Source: Bradyrhizobium guangxiense
Lineage (GTDB): Bacteria; Pseudomonadota; Alphaproteobacteria; Rhizobiales; Xanthobacteraceae
Direction: 5' to 3'
Assembly: GCF_004114915.1 (NCBI RefSeq)
Contig: NZ_CP022219.1
Coordinates: 6,106,501 to 6,170,500, forward strand
DNA length: 64,000 nucleotides
Made by a program: the position numbers and the translations under genes. This document shows positions 36,289 to 44,871 of this stretch, one piece after another. Position 1 is the first letter of the stretch; each line of letters starts with the position of its first letter. The notes under the pieces were generated by a model, which was not told where the DNA came from, did not search any database, and worked only from the letters and a program-made list of their open reading frames with translations.

Positions 36289-37848
36289 TCACGCGAACGC
36301 CTTCTCCAGCGTGGCGAAAATAACCGCGAGCGACTTGTCGTGCCGCGTCACCGGCGGCACCGGGCGATCGATCTTCATCAGCTGATAGACCGCCATCTGC
36401 GCCGCACGCACCGAATATTCGACGGTGAACACGACGTCGTCGGGGATTTCGACGAACTGGCTGACGAAGGCGAGGTTGACCGAATTCTTCGGCACCGGCA
36501 GCGGCCGGTCGGCCAGATGGCGCGGCATGAACATGCTGGTGATGTAGGGCATGCGGCAGGGGATGCAGATCGCATCCTCGAACACCGCGGAATCGAAGTT
36601 CAGGTGACCGCACAATTCCTTCAGGATGTCCGCGCCGCCGCAATCGGACATCGGCTTTCCGACGAAGTTGCCGACGCGGTCGGGATGCAGCGCATAGCCC
36701 CAGAACACCTGCACGTTCTTCGGCTGTCCCACGAAATGCGGCTGATGATAGAGCACGACCGACATCAGCCAGTTGGAATCCTTGAACGTCACCAGGCCGC
36801 CCGTGCCGGCCTTGTTGCCGGAGAACGCCTCCATCCGGTCGAAGAAGAGCGGATCGCGGCAGGTGACGGTGAAGGACAGCCAATAGGATTCGGGGATAGA
36901 ACTGTTGAAGGCGGCGGGATTGCCGAATTCGGGTCGTCCCTCCGCGATGGTCTCCCACAGCGCCCAGCCCTGACTGTCTTTCTTGGTCAGGCGCGGCGGC
37001 GGCTCGGTCATCGAGCCGAGGCTCGAGGCATCCGTCATCGAGCCGTTCTGGAAGAACACGAGATCGTCGTCCTCGAGCCGGACGTTGGCGATGCGGCCGT
37101 CGCGATCGAGCACGAGCTGGCGCACCCGCAAGCGCCCGTCCTCGCTTTCGATCGCCATGTCGGTGACGCGCGTGCCGCGCACGAACTGCACGCCCTGCCG
37201 CTTCAGCCAGTCGGCGAGCGGCCGCACGATCGCGTCATATTGATTGTAGACGGTGCGCTTGACGCCGCCGAGCGTCTCGATGCGTGGAAACTCGCTCATG
37301 AAGCGGTGCAAATAACGCTTCAGCTCGACCGCGCTGTGCCAGGGCTGAAACGCGAATGTGGTCTGCCACATGTACCAGAAATTGGACTCGAAGAAGCTCG
37401 GCGAGAGCCAGTCGGTGATGCGGCTGTTGCCGAGGCTCTCCTCCGACGCCTCGGTTAGCCGCAGCAGCTCCAGCCGGTCCCGCGCGGAAAAGCCCATATG
37501 AGAGACGTCGATCTTGAAGCGGTTGCGGTCGACCAGCCGCGCCTGCGAATGCGCCGGGTTCTCCAGATTGAACGCGATGGTCTCGTCGCGCACGCTGAGG
37601 CCCGGATGATCGAGCGAGGGAATGCTGGAGAGCAGATCCCAGGTGCATTCGTAATGGTCGGTGGTGAGCATGCGCCCGCCGCGCAACGAATAGGCGCCGT
37701 TCGCGAGCAGCGCGCCGTCGAGGCTGCCGCCGACCAGCGGCTGGGCCTCGTAGATCACGATGTCACGCCCCGCCTGCTGCGCGTCGCGGATCAGGAACGC
37801 GGCGCCCGCGAGCGATCCAATGCCACCGCCGATGAAATACGCCTTCAT
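36289..37848 (-). CDS. ohyA: Oleate hydratase (myosin-cross-reactive antigen family)
   Basis: 519 residues from MKAYFIGGGIGSLAGAA. FAD-dependent hydration of cis-9 double bonds, converting oleate to 10-hydroxystearate. The FAD Rossmann motif GGGIGSLAG lies at the start, VYNQYDAIVRPLADWLKRQGV and FVGQPKNVQVFWGYALHPDRVGNFVGKPM are diagnostic blocks, and PFMPRHLADRP-type MFMPRHLADRPLPVPKNSVNLAF lies near the end. Some family members are about 590 residues, so this is the shorter form. A TTGC-N6-TCAA box lies 65-78 bases upstream of the ATG. The gene just upstream is an acyl-CoA ligase on the same strand. Confidence 0.93.
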   Translation of the reverse strand: MKAYFIGGGIGSLAGAAFLIRDAQQAGRDIVIYEAQPLVGGSLDGALLANGAYSLRGGRMLTTDHYECTWDLLSSIPSLDHPGLSVRDETIAFNLENPAHSQARLVDRNRFKIDVSHMGFSARDRLELLRLTEASEESLGNSRITDWLSPSFFESNFWYMWQTTFAFQPWHSAVELKRYLHRFMSEFPRIETLGGVKRTVYNQYDAIVRPLADWLKRQGVQFVRGTRVTDMAIESEDGRLRVRQLVLDRDGRIANVRLEDDDLVFFQNGSMTDASSLGSMTEPPPRLTKKDSQGWALWETIAEGRPEFGNPAAFNSSIPESYWLSFTVTCRDPLFFDRMEAFSGNKAGTGGLVTFKDSNWLMSVVLYHQPHFVGQPKNVQVFWGYALHPDRVGNFVGKPMSDCGGADILKELCGHLNFDSAVFEDAICIPCRMPYITSMFMPRHLADRPLPVPKNSVNLAFVSQFVEIPDDVVFTVEYSVRAAQMAVYQLMKIDRPVPPVTRHDKSLAVIFATLEKAFA

Positions 37849-37912
37849 GATTTGCCTCGATTGCCGTCCGAATTCTCTCCGGCGACATTGCATGCGGAGG
37901 CGGCGACCGATG

Positions 37913-37926
37913 TTGCGCTGGATCAA
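37913..37926. promoter_or_regulatory. Possible FixK2-type box upstream of oleate hydratase
   Basis: TTGCGCTGGATCAA matches TTG(A/C)-N6-(T/G)CAA. It lies 65-78 bases before the start of ohyA and in the short gap after the acyl-CoA ligase gene. The match is exact, but the motif is short and a few chance matches are expected in 64 kb. Confidence 0.35.
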
Positions 37927-37944
37927 GCGCGGCGGAGCCAGCGT

Positions 37945-39792
37945 TCAAGAGGAAGTGAGCGCCTTGCCGGAGAGCGCCGAGGCATTCGCCTTCTTCGCAT
38001 AGATGTGTTCGATCTCCTCTGCGAAGTGGCGTTCGAGTGCGGGGCGCTTGTTCTTCAGCGTCGGCGTGAGCAGGCCCGCAGCGATGGTCCACGGATCCAG
38101 CGTCCACCACACCGCGCGCGGTGTCGCGTAGGACGGATAGGCCTTCACGGCCGCCGCTATCCTGGCAAGCAGCGCGGCCCGTTCCGCCGCACCGCCTTGC
38201 TGCCCGCTCGCCGCCAGCCTTTCCTTCTCCTGCACCCAGGCCTTGGCGTTGAGCACGACCAGCGCGGCGAGGAACGGCCGCTGTTCACCGACCACCAGCG
38301 CCTGCTCGAACAAGGGATCGGCGAGGATCGCCGTCTCCAGATCCACCGGCGCGATCTTCTCGCCGGTCGAGGTGACCAGAATGTCCTTGATGCGACCGGT
38401 GATGGTGATGCGCCCGCTGTCGATGCGGGCCTGATCGCCGGTGTGCAGCCAGCCGTCGGGGTCCTTGACGCGGCGCGTCTCCTCCGGCTTGTGCCAGTAG
38501 CCGAGCATCACGCTGGGGCCGCGCACCAGCAACTCGTCGTTTTCACCTAGCTTGACCTCGATGCCGTCGAGAACGTGGCCGACCGAGTGCGGATCGTTGT
38601 CGTCGACGGTGTTGACCGAGACCACCGGCGAGGTCTCGGTCATGCCGTAGCCCTGGAGCACGTCGAGGCCGAGCGCGAGAAACAGGCGGATGACAGGCTC
38701 CGCGATCGGCGCCCCGCCGGACACCGCGACGCGCAGGCGCCCGCCGAGCTGTGCCAGCACCTTGTCGACGAGGAGCCGCTTCAGGAGCGGCCAGGCCAGT
38801 CGGTCGAGCGGCGACAGCACGCCGCGCCCCTGCCGCGCATCGAAACGTCGCCCGCCGACGGCGATCGTGAGATCGAGCAGCGCGCGCTCGATGGCGCCGG
38901 CTGAGGCGCGATGCTGCATGACCAGCGCGTAGACGCGCTCGTAGATCCGCGGCACCGAGACCAGCACGGTCGGCCGCACATGCCTCAGGTCCTCCGCGAG
39001 CTGCGGCACCGAGCGGGCATAGGCGACACAGGCGCCGACTGCGATCGGGTAGTAATCCCCGCCGGTGCGCTCGAAGGTGTGCGAGAGCGGCAGGAAGGAC
39101 AGGAAGACGTCGTGCGGTTCGGCTTTGATCCGGCGCGCGATCGCCTTCACATTGGCGACGACGTTGCCATGCGACAGCATCACGCCCTTGGGCCGCCCGG
39201 TTGTGCCCGACGTGTAGACGATAGCGGCGAGATCATCCGGCGCGACCGCGATGTCGGGCAGCGGCGCGGTGGCGCCGGGTGCGTGCGGGAGCCAGTGGTC
39301 GAGCCCGACGATGCGCGCATCCGGTGTGATGAGCCCGCTCGCATCCGCGCAGACGATGCGCTTGAGATGGTCGAGCGGCTGGCCGGTCGCCGCGATCGCC
39401 TGCCAGCGCTCCAGCGTATCGACGAACAAGAGCAGCGCACCGGAATCGACGAGGACGTAAGCGATGCTGTCGGGGTTGTCGACGGCATGCATCGGCACCG
39501 GCACCAGGCCGCGCGACAGCGCCGCCTGGTCCATCGCGATATGCGCAATTCCGTTCGGCATCAGGATGGCGACGCGCTCACCCGGCGCGAACGCCTCCGC
39601 GGCGAGGGCCCGTCGCCACAGCTCGAATTCGGCATCGATCTCGTGCCAGGACTGGCTGACCCAGCGCTGCGCGGCTGCATCAAAATGCCGATAGGCCTCT
39701 GCCGCCGGGGTCGCCTTGACGCGCCAGCGCAGCAGCTCCGGCAGCGTCCTGATCCCGGCAAGCCCGTCCGGTTGACTCGTCGGCTCCGGCAT
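37945..39792 (-). CDS. Long-chain acyl-CoA synthetase (FACL/FadD15-like)
   Basis: 615 residues from MPEPTSQPDGLAG; an ATG at 39807 adds five residues. AMP-dependent ligase with YTSGTTGRPKGVMLSHGN, then SFLPLSHTFERTGGDYYPI, a long insertion, LDVLQGYGMTETSP, GWLHTGDQARIDSGR and the C-terminal TLKNKRPALERHFAEEIEHIY typical of the larger eukaryote-like FACL group. It activates long-chain fatty acids. The next gene on the strand is oleate hydratase, 96 bases on, so the pair may process unsaturated fatty acids, an inference from position. Confidence 0.88.
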   Translation of the reverse strand: MPEPTSQPDGLAGIRTLPELLRWRVKATPAAEAYRHFDAAAQRWVSQSWHEIDAEFELWRRALAAEAFAPGERVAILMPNGIAHIAMDQAALSRGLVPVPMHAVDNPDSIAYVLVDSGALLLFVDTLERWQAIAATGQPLDHLKRIVCADASGLITPDARIVGLDHWLPHAPGATAPLPDIAVAPDDLAAIVYTSGTTGRPKGVMLSHGNVVANVKAIARRIKAEPHDVFLSFLPLSHTFERTGGDYYPIAVGACVAYARSVPQLAEDLRHVRPTVLVSVPRIYERVYALVMQHRASAGAIERALLDLTIAVGGRRFDARQGRGVLSPLDRLAWPLLKRLLVDKVLAQLGGRLRVAVSGGAPIAEPVIRLFLALGLDVLQGYGMTETSPVVSVNTVDDNDPHSVGHVLDGIEVKLGENDELLVRGPSVMLGYWHKPEETRRVKDPDGWLHTGDQARIDSGRITITGRIKDILVTSTGEKIAPVDLETAILADPLFEQALVVGEQRPFLAALVVLNAKAWVQEKERLAASGQQGGAAERAALLARIAAAVKAYPSYATPRAVWWTLDPWTIAAGLLTPTLKNKRPALERHFAEEIEHIYAKKANASALSGKALTSS

Positions 39793-40019
39793 GGCGTTCT
39801 CTCGCATCTCGTCGATTCCAGACCATTTGGTGGCTGGACACTAGTCCCGCCAGCTCTGGCCGCTTTGATCCTCAGCAAGGCGGCCATGCTTCGGAGCGAG
39901 CTCGGAAGGAGCGGAGCGCTGCTCCGCAGAGCCGTCGCGAAACGAGGGAAGATCGTCATTGCGCGCCATCCCTGCCGCCCCGCATAGTCGCCTCCGCGAC
40001 CCGCGCGAAAGCTCCGATC

Positions 40020-40589
40020 ATGACCAGCTCCCTGCCCGCCCTCATCGTCATCGACGTCCAATGCGCGTTCGACGAATGGGAGGCGGGGGGCAAGCGACGC
40101 AACAATCCGGATGCGGTGGCGCGGATCGCCGATCTGCTGCAGGCGTTCAGGGCGCGCGGCGCGCCGGTCTTCCACATCCGCCATGAAGGCACGAAGCCGA
40201 ACTCCTCGTTTCTGCCGTCGCGTTCCGGCTATGCCGTCAAGGACGAGGCGCGCGAGCGTCCCGGCGAGACCGTGATCGTCAAGCGCGTCAACAGCGCCTT
40301 CATCGGCACGGATCTGGAAGCGCGCCTGCGCGCTTCCGGCATCGGCACGCTCGTGATCTGCGGCGCCACCACCAATCATTGCGTGGAGACGACGACGCGG
40401 ATGGCCGGCAATCTCGGCTTCGACGCACGCCTCGTGCGCGATGCGACATGGACGTTCGAGCGCATCGGGCCCGACGGCGACACGCACTCCGCCGAGGCGA
40501 TCCATGCGATGACGCTGTCGAACCTCAACGGCGAATTCGCCCGCATCGTGACCACCGGCGACGTGATTGCGTCATTCGCGGCCAAGTGA
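40020..40589 (+). CDS. Isochorismatase-like cysteine hydrolase
   Basis: 189 residues. The triad of this superfamily is visible: D12 (LIVIDVQCAF), K88 (ETVIVKRVNSAF) and C121 (CGATTNHCVETT). The cis-peptide region precedes C121. Likely substrates are amides, ureas or nicotinamide-type compounds; the exact one cannot be told from sequence. It is an isolated plus-strand gene divergent from the acyl-CoA ligase. Confidence 0.87.
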   Translation: MTSSLPALIVIDVQCAFDEWEAGGKRRNNPDAVARIADLLQAFRARGAPVFHIRHEGTKPNSSFLPSRSGYAVKDEARERPGETVIVKRVNSAFIGTDLEARLRASGIGTLVICGATTNHCVETTTRMAGNLGFDARLVRDATWTFERIGPDGDTHSAEAIHAMTLSNLNGEFARIVTTGDVIASFAAK

Positions 40590-40752
40590 TGGCAGCATTG
40601 CGACCGATGCCGATGATGCGACAATAAATCTCACGACGCAGGATGATTCACTCGCGAATCGCACGCGCGCTGCGTCGTTTCGACGCCCGCAACTTGCTGG
40701 AACGCAGCCGACGCCCATCTGTTGTCACTCGACATTCAACTGGAGTGATGAC

Positions 40753-41070
40753 ATGAAGTATCTCATCGTCGCGATGGCCGTCGGAGCCGCGGCGCTTGCC
40801 GGCGGATCGGCGGCGAACGCGGCCAGCAATTCAAGCGCGAAGCAGAACGCGCCGGCCGGCCAAGTGACCGACATCAGCGCGCAGCACCGGCACCATCATG
40901 GCCATCGCCATCATCACTGGCGCCAACATCACCACCATCACGGCTACTACCGTCCACACTACCGGAGCTACGGCTATTACCCACGGCATCACGGCTATTA
41001 CGGCGGCGGACCGTATGGATATTACGGCGGCCCCAGCGTGACATTCGGCTTCGGCGGCAGCCGCTGGTGA
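40753..41070 (+). CDS. Small secreted His/Tyr/Gly-rich protein
   Basis: 105 residues with a signal peptide (AMAVGAAALAGGSAANA). The mature part has a histidine cluster (HRHHHGHRHHHWRQHHHHHG) and Tyr-Gly-Gly repeats to the C-terminus. The His content suggests metal binding, as proposed for similar short proteins, but that is inference. GGAGTGATGAC stands before the ATG. It is followed directly by an intrinsic terminator. Confidence 0.78.
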   Translation: MKYLIVAMAVGAAALAGGSAANAASNSSAKQNAPAGQVTDISAQHRHHHGHRHHHWRQHHHHHGYYRPHYRSYGYYPRHHGYYGGGPYGYYGGPSVTFGFGGSRW

Positions 41071-41076
41071 GAGACG

Positions 41077-41104
41077 AGGCCCGCAAGCATGCGGGCCTTT
41101 TTCT
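41077..41104 (+). terminator. Intrinsic terminator
   Basis: AGGCCCGC (41077-41084) pairs with GCGGGCCT (41091-41098) over a six-base loop AAGCAT, followed by TTTTTC. It ends the His-rich peptide gene. Confidence 0.88.
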
Positions 41105-41144
41105 TGGCGACATGCCGATCGTCATGACCGGACTTGGCAAGCAG

Positions 41145-42416
41145 CTATCCCCGCAAGATCGTCTTGGCCGTCTCCAGCCCACTCGCGAGCGCGGCCTCGA
41201 CCGTGCCCATGTCGCGGCCGCGATAGAGCGCCTCGCCTGAAAACGACACCAGCCCGTCGGCACGCGCCAGAATCGCCTGCGCCTCGCGCGTCCGCGGCGT
41301 CGCCCAGGAATAGGCGCCGCGGGCGAAGGGATCGTGCGCCCAGTTGGTCGCCGCGGACGCTACGAGCTCGCGCGCGATGTCCTGGCGCGACAGCTTGAAG
41401 ATCGCAGCGAGCGAATCGAGCCCGGCCTCGATCGGTGCTTGCGGACCGAGGCTTTCCAGCTCGGCCGTGCGCGGCCCGCCGAACCAGCCGGTGAGAACGG
41501 CATGCCGGCTCGGATATTGCGTCCACCACACCGGGATGGTCTGGTCGGACAACAGGAAGGTCATGGCTGCGAGATCCGGCTGCCGCTCGCGCCACCATGG
41601 TCGCGCAAAGCGCAGCAGGATCTTGACGACATTGCCGAAGCCGATGTCGCCCGTTGCAACAAGCTTCGCGTCCGCGCTCGCCGGCAGCACGATCTCGCGC
41701 AGCAGCGGCAGCGGCACGGTGAGGATGACGCGATCGCAGCCATGCACGGCACCGTCCGCGCAACGGACGGCCAGCGCCTGGCCTTGCTCCTCGACCGCCG
41801 ACACCGCGCATCCCAGGCGAAACACGACGCCGTTCCGGCGGCACTCGCCCGCCAGGAAGTCGATCAGCGCCCCGTAGCCGCCAATGATACGCGCCTGCGG
41901 CGCGTGGCCGCCGTCCATCCATTCCTCGCGCAGCGCCAGCGTCGAGGCGCGCTCGGGATCGGCCGCGTCATAGCCCTCGACCATCCGCCCGATCGAATGG
42001 CGCATCGGCGCATACTCATCTCCGGCAAAATGCCGGCGCAGGAACTCGGCGACGGTGAGATCGTCCTTCAAATCCCTCAGCACGGCTTGAAGCTCTGCCT
42101 CGTGCGGGCCGTCGCGCTGGTCGCGCGAGAGCCTCGTTCCGTCAGAGCTCCACTGCTCGCCTTCGATCTCCCGAAGCGACAGCCCGGCCTCGCGCAGCAG
42201 TCCGCGCGTGACAGGCGCCTCGCCATGGACGAATTCGGCGCCGCCCTCGGCGGGATAGCCGAACTCCGAAGCCGGCAGCGGATGGATGCGGCCGCCGCAG
42301 CGCTGGCGCGCCTCCAGGATCGTCACTTTCCGGCCGGCACGCGCCAGCTCGCGCGCCGCCATCAGGCCGGCCGCGCCGGCGCCGACGATGACGATATGCT
42401 CTGTCGTCTCTGGCAT
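41145..42416 (-). CDS. Flavin-dependent amine oxidase
   Basis: 423 residues. N-terminal FAD motif IVGAGAAGLMAARELARAG then ILEARQRCGGRI, both typical of flavin monoamine oxidases; VILTVPLPLLREI and the C-terminal GLVSFSGEALYRGRDMGTVEAALASGLETA complete the FAD-binding fold. It oxidises an amine or a related donor. It lies nine bases after the RibD-like gene and forms a three-gene operon with it and the beta-barrel protein gene upstream. Confidence 0.88.
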   Translation of the reverse strand: MPETTEHIVIVGAGAAGLMAARELARAGRKVTILEARQRCGGRIHPLPASEFGYPAEGGAEFVHGEAPVTRGLLREAGLSLREIEGEQWSSDGTRLSRDQRDGPHEAELQAVLRDLKDDLTVAEFLRRHFAGDEYAPMRHSIGRMVEGYDAADPERASTLALREEWMDGGHAPQARIIGGYGALIDFLAGECRRNGVVFRLGCAVSAVEEQGQALAVRCADGAVHGCDRVILTVPLPLLREIVLPASADAKLVATGDIGFGNVVKILLRFARPWWRERQPDLAAMTFLLSDQTIPVWWTQYPSRHAVLTGWFGGPRTAELESLGPQAPIEAGLDSLAAIFKLSRQDIARELVASAATNWAHDPFARGAYSWATPRTREAQAILARADGLVSFSGEALYRGRDMGTVEAALASGLETAKTILRG

Positions 42417-42425
42417 AGCCGCGCT

Positions 42426-43151
42426 TTACCGGCTCGCGGCTTGCGGATCGTTCTTGATCAGATAGCGCAGCAGCAGGACGCCGCCGCCGAGATCCCGCGT
42501 GCTCTCCAGCGTCATCGCAGCGATCGGCGCGCGCTTGTCGCGATCCGCTTCCGTCGAAGAGAACGCGAAAGGCGCACCCGTCGCGCCGTCGAGCGCGGGG
42601 CTGAGGATCAGGTTGAACTCGTCGATGAGGCCGGCACGCAGGAACGCGCCATTGGCGACGCCGCCGCCCTCCACCAGGAGACGCTTCACGCCGAGCTCGC
42701 GGTTGAGGATGTCCAGCGTCAGCGCCAGATCGATCTCGGACTTGCCGGCGAAGATGTAGGACACGCCCTCGCCGCGCAGCCCTGCGAGATGCGAATCCGG
42801 TACGCTTTCGGTCAGCACCACGACGATCGGATCGCCGCCGATGTCGGAGCGGCCCCAGCCGATCTTGCCCTGCGCGTCGAGCACGACGCCGTAGCTCTTG
42901 ACATCGGGTGTCTTTGCATCGCGCCAGGCGAACCAGTTCTGGCGCGGAAATGTCTCCTCCGTCGTCGCAGGATAAGGCTTGCCCTTGGCGAACTCCGAGC
43001 CGGTGACGCGGCCGATCACCCAGGCATCGCCGGCGAGCTCGTCGTGGATCTTCTCGAACCAGTCCGTGCCCGCCCCCTTCGGACGCCAGCGGCTGGGATG
43101 CGTGCGGCCGTCGAGGCTGGAATGCATCAGGCAGATGACGTAGGGCTTCAT
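42426..43151 (-). CDS. RibD C-terminal (dihydrofolate-reductase-like) domain protein
   Basis: 241 residues from MKPYVICLMHSSLDGRTHP. The RibD-C fold is recognisable from the start SSLDGRTHPSRW, WVIGRVTGSEFAKG in the middle and the end-of-domain LLVEGGGVANGAFLRAGLIDEFNLILSPAL. These proteins bind NADPH and reduce pterin- or ribityl-type substrates, or are uncharacterised oxidoreductases. It lies 19 bases after the beta-barrel gene and nine bases before the amine oxidase gene. Confidence 0.87.
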   Translation of the reverse strand: MKPYVICLMHSSLDGRTHPSRWRPKGAGTDWFEKIHDELAGDAWVIGRVTGSEFAKGKPYPATTEETFPRQNWFAWRDAKTPDVKSYGVVLDAQGKIGWGRSDIGGDPIVVVLTESVPDSHLAGLRGEGVSYIFAGKSEIDLALTLDILNRELGVKRLLVEGGGVANGAFLRAGLIDEFNLILSPALDGATGAPFAFSSTEADRDKRAPIAAMTLESTRDLGGGVLLLRYLIKNDPQAASR

Positions 43152-43170
43152 GCAACTCTCCCGATGGCGC

Positions 43171-43842
43171 TCAAGCCGCCGTTCCACCACCGCCATCGCT
43201 CTTGGCGCGATCATTGACGATCACCGCGAGCGGATTGGGTTTCGGCGGCGCGACCAGTCGCAGCGTGTTGGTGTCGCGATGATTGAACGGCGCGCCGCGC
43301 ACGAACAACTCGGTTTGGATCAGATAGGTCCAGCTGCCGTTGTCGTTGAAGCTGATGTCGCAGCGGTAGGAGTCGGTGCGGAAGGCCTGTTCCAGAAAAT
43401 CGGTCGAGCAGATGCCGTAGGCGGTGTCGCCGCGCTTGGCGGCGACGGAGATGTTCTTGTCATCCGGCCCGGCCTTGCCCGAGGCCAGCAGCACCTGCCC
43501 GCGCGGAATAGCCAGCGTCTGCAGGATCAGCCCGGTCGCGGGCTCCCACAGCCAATACCCGACCTGGTCGTGGAAGGTGATGTCTTCCTCGGGCGTGTTG
43601 ATGTGGATGTGATAGCGCAGCCCGTAGAACAGCTGCGGGCCGTTGGCCTGCGGATCGATCGGATCCATGCGGATGCGCTCGATGAAGGTTCGCCGCTCCG
43701 GCCCCTCCGCCTTCGGATTGATGTCGATGCCCTTGTCCGCCTGCCAGTGGCCGGCGAGGCGCCGCAGCGGACCGAGATTGGCAAGGCCGTCGGGCGAGAC
43801 GTCCTCGGGTTCGGTGAAGATGTCGGCGGGAATGGGGAGCAT
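43171..43842 (-). CDS. Heme-binding beta-barrel (FABP/nitrobindin-like) domain protein
   Basis: 223 residues. The segment LRRLAGHWQADKGIDINPKAEG resembles the start of nitrobindin/THAP4-type beta barrels (G-x-W-x-x-x-G), and FHDQVGYWLWEPATGLILQTLAIPRGQ fits the strand with the distal pocket. The family binds heme or fatty acids; which applies here is unknown. It is first gene of the three-gene minus-strand operon with the RibD-C protein and the amine oxidase. Confidence 0.62.
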   Translation of the reverse strand: MLPIPADIFTEPEDVSPDGLANLGPLRRLAGHWQADKGIDINPKAEGPERRTFIERIRMDPIDPQANGPQLFYGLRYHIHINTPEEDITFHDQVGYWLWEPATGLILQTLAIPRGQVLLASGKAGPDDKNISVAAKRGDTAYGICSTDFLEQAFRTDSYRCDISFNDNGSWTYLIQTELFVRGAPFNHRDTNTLRLVAPPKPNPLAVIVNDRAKSDGGGGTAA

Positions 43843-44036
43843 GGCGTCCTCGCGCGAAGTTGCGGGGGAACAGCCATAGCATGACGGCGAGAACCTGGCG
43901 CCTGCTCAGGCCTCACAATCGCGAATGGACATCGGCCTTGTGCGCGGGGCGATTGTCGGGCGTTTAGGGAAGATCGTGCATTACATGTCGCAGTAACGTC
44001 TGCAGGCAATGGGCAGAACCGCCTGCACGACACGAA

Positions 44037-44068
44037 ACGGAGTCGAACCTGTTCGATTTCGACTCCGT
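44037..44068. terminator. Perfect hairpin after the VRDHR-repeat frame
   Basis: ACGGAGTCGAA (44037-44047) pairs with TTCGACTCCGT (44058-44068) over a ten-base loop. It lies 11 bases beyond the stop of the minus-strand VRDHR frame. A long T-run is missing, so terminator function is likely but not certain. Confidence 0.6.
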
Positions 44069-44079
44069 CGCCGGGACGG

Positions 44080-44247
44080 TTAGTGGCGGTGATCGCGGAC
44101 CGCGGGCTGATGGCGGTGGTCCCTGACGATCGTCTGATTGCGATGATCACGCACGACGGGCGGGCCGCGGTGATCGCGAACGACGGTCAGCGCGCTCGCG
44201 GTCGTCGCCGCACAACCTCTCCGAACAGACGGGGCGCCGACATCAAG
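44080..44247 (-). pseudogene. Remnant of a secreted VRDHR-repeat peptide gene
   Basis: The minus strand encodes four nine-residue units VVRDHRGPP, VVRDHRNQT, IVRDHRHQP and AVRDHRH before a TAA. The units differ mainly at synonymous bases: the Asp, His, Val and Arg codons all vary without changing the residue, which shows this strand was under coding selection. Ahead of the repeats lies TTASALT, which looks like a signal-peptidase site. No ATG, GTG or TTG occurs in the frame before an in-frame stop at 44248-44250, so the leader has been lost or shifted. Confidence 0.6.
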
Positions 44248-44303
44248 TCATCTCGTCAGACGAGCAAAATCGCTGACGCTCCCCGTGTCACCGGAGATCG
44301 CTC

Positions 44304-44552
44304 TCAGGCCGCCACGGACACCGATTTCGCACGCTGCTCGAGCACGCCGAGGGTGGAGACCAGATTGTCCCGCCGTGCGCGAAGGTTGAGTGCAAGCATC
44401 GGATAGGTCGGCTGGTGCACGTCGAACACTCCGGCTTTGGCCTCTTCCTCGAGGATATCGGTATTCAAGAGCCGAACGCGCCACCACAAATCGGCGATCA
44501 ACGCATCGAGCCGCTGTTCGCCGGCAGTACCAAGACGGGACACTTCTTGCAT
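44304..44552 (-). CDS. Small protein of unknown function
   Basis: 82 residues from MQEVSRLGTAGEQRLD, with GAGGCAAACG ahead of the ATG. Predicted largely helical (LDALIADLWWRVRLLNTDILEEEAKAG, MLALNLRARRDNLVSTLGVLEQRAKS), no signal peptide or membrane segment. It is not a recognised family. Its codon use matches neighbours, so it is probably a real gene. Confidence 0.6.
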   Translation of the reverse strand: MQEVSRLGTAGEQRLDALIADLWWRVRLLNTDILEEEAKAGVFDVHQPTYPMLALNLRARRDNLVSTLGVLEQRAKSVSVAA

Positions 44553-44871
44553 CGTTTGCCTCAACCTGAAACGAGCCTCCCCACTGAGGCCCGACTTGGA
44601 TCATGACTGAGCAAGCAGGGTGCCAGGGATGGGGGGATGCGATCTGGCGCGGGGATTGGCTTTCAGCGACAGGGGCGGCTCAACGCCTCGCCTATCCTCT
44701 TAAAACATTGATAAAATGAAATAATTCGTCCAGCTGAAATTGCCTTCCAGCGTCGTTCCCGTGTGCGGCGGTTGACCCGCGTTGCGGCGCAATCTTTGGA
44801 GCCGTCTGACCTGTTCAGCCGCGCCGGTGATTTCATATTTGGAAGGTGAACCTTTGGTTCTTGCCTGTCGG
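44553..44871. other. Intergenic region without recognised feature
   Basis: 319 bases between the small protein gene and the DUF2182 gene. A locally AT-rich stretch (AAAACATTGATAAAATGAAATAATT near 44703-44726, given by position) stands out. No gene or RNA is convincing; a short open frame here has no ribosome-binding site or family character. Confidence 0.5.

Noticed and set aside
44083..44406. Plus-strand frame through the nine-residue repeats (VAVIADRGL...).
   Set aside because: Differences between repeat units change amino acids in this frame but are synonymous on the minus strand, so the minus strand is the coded one.
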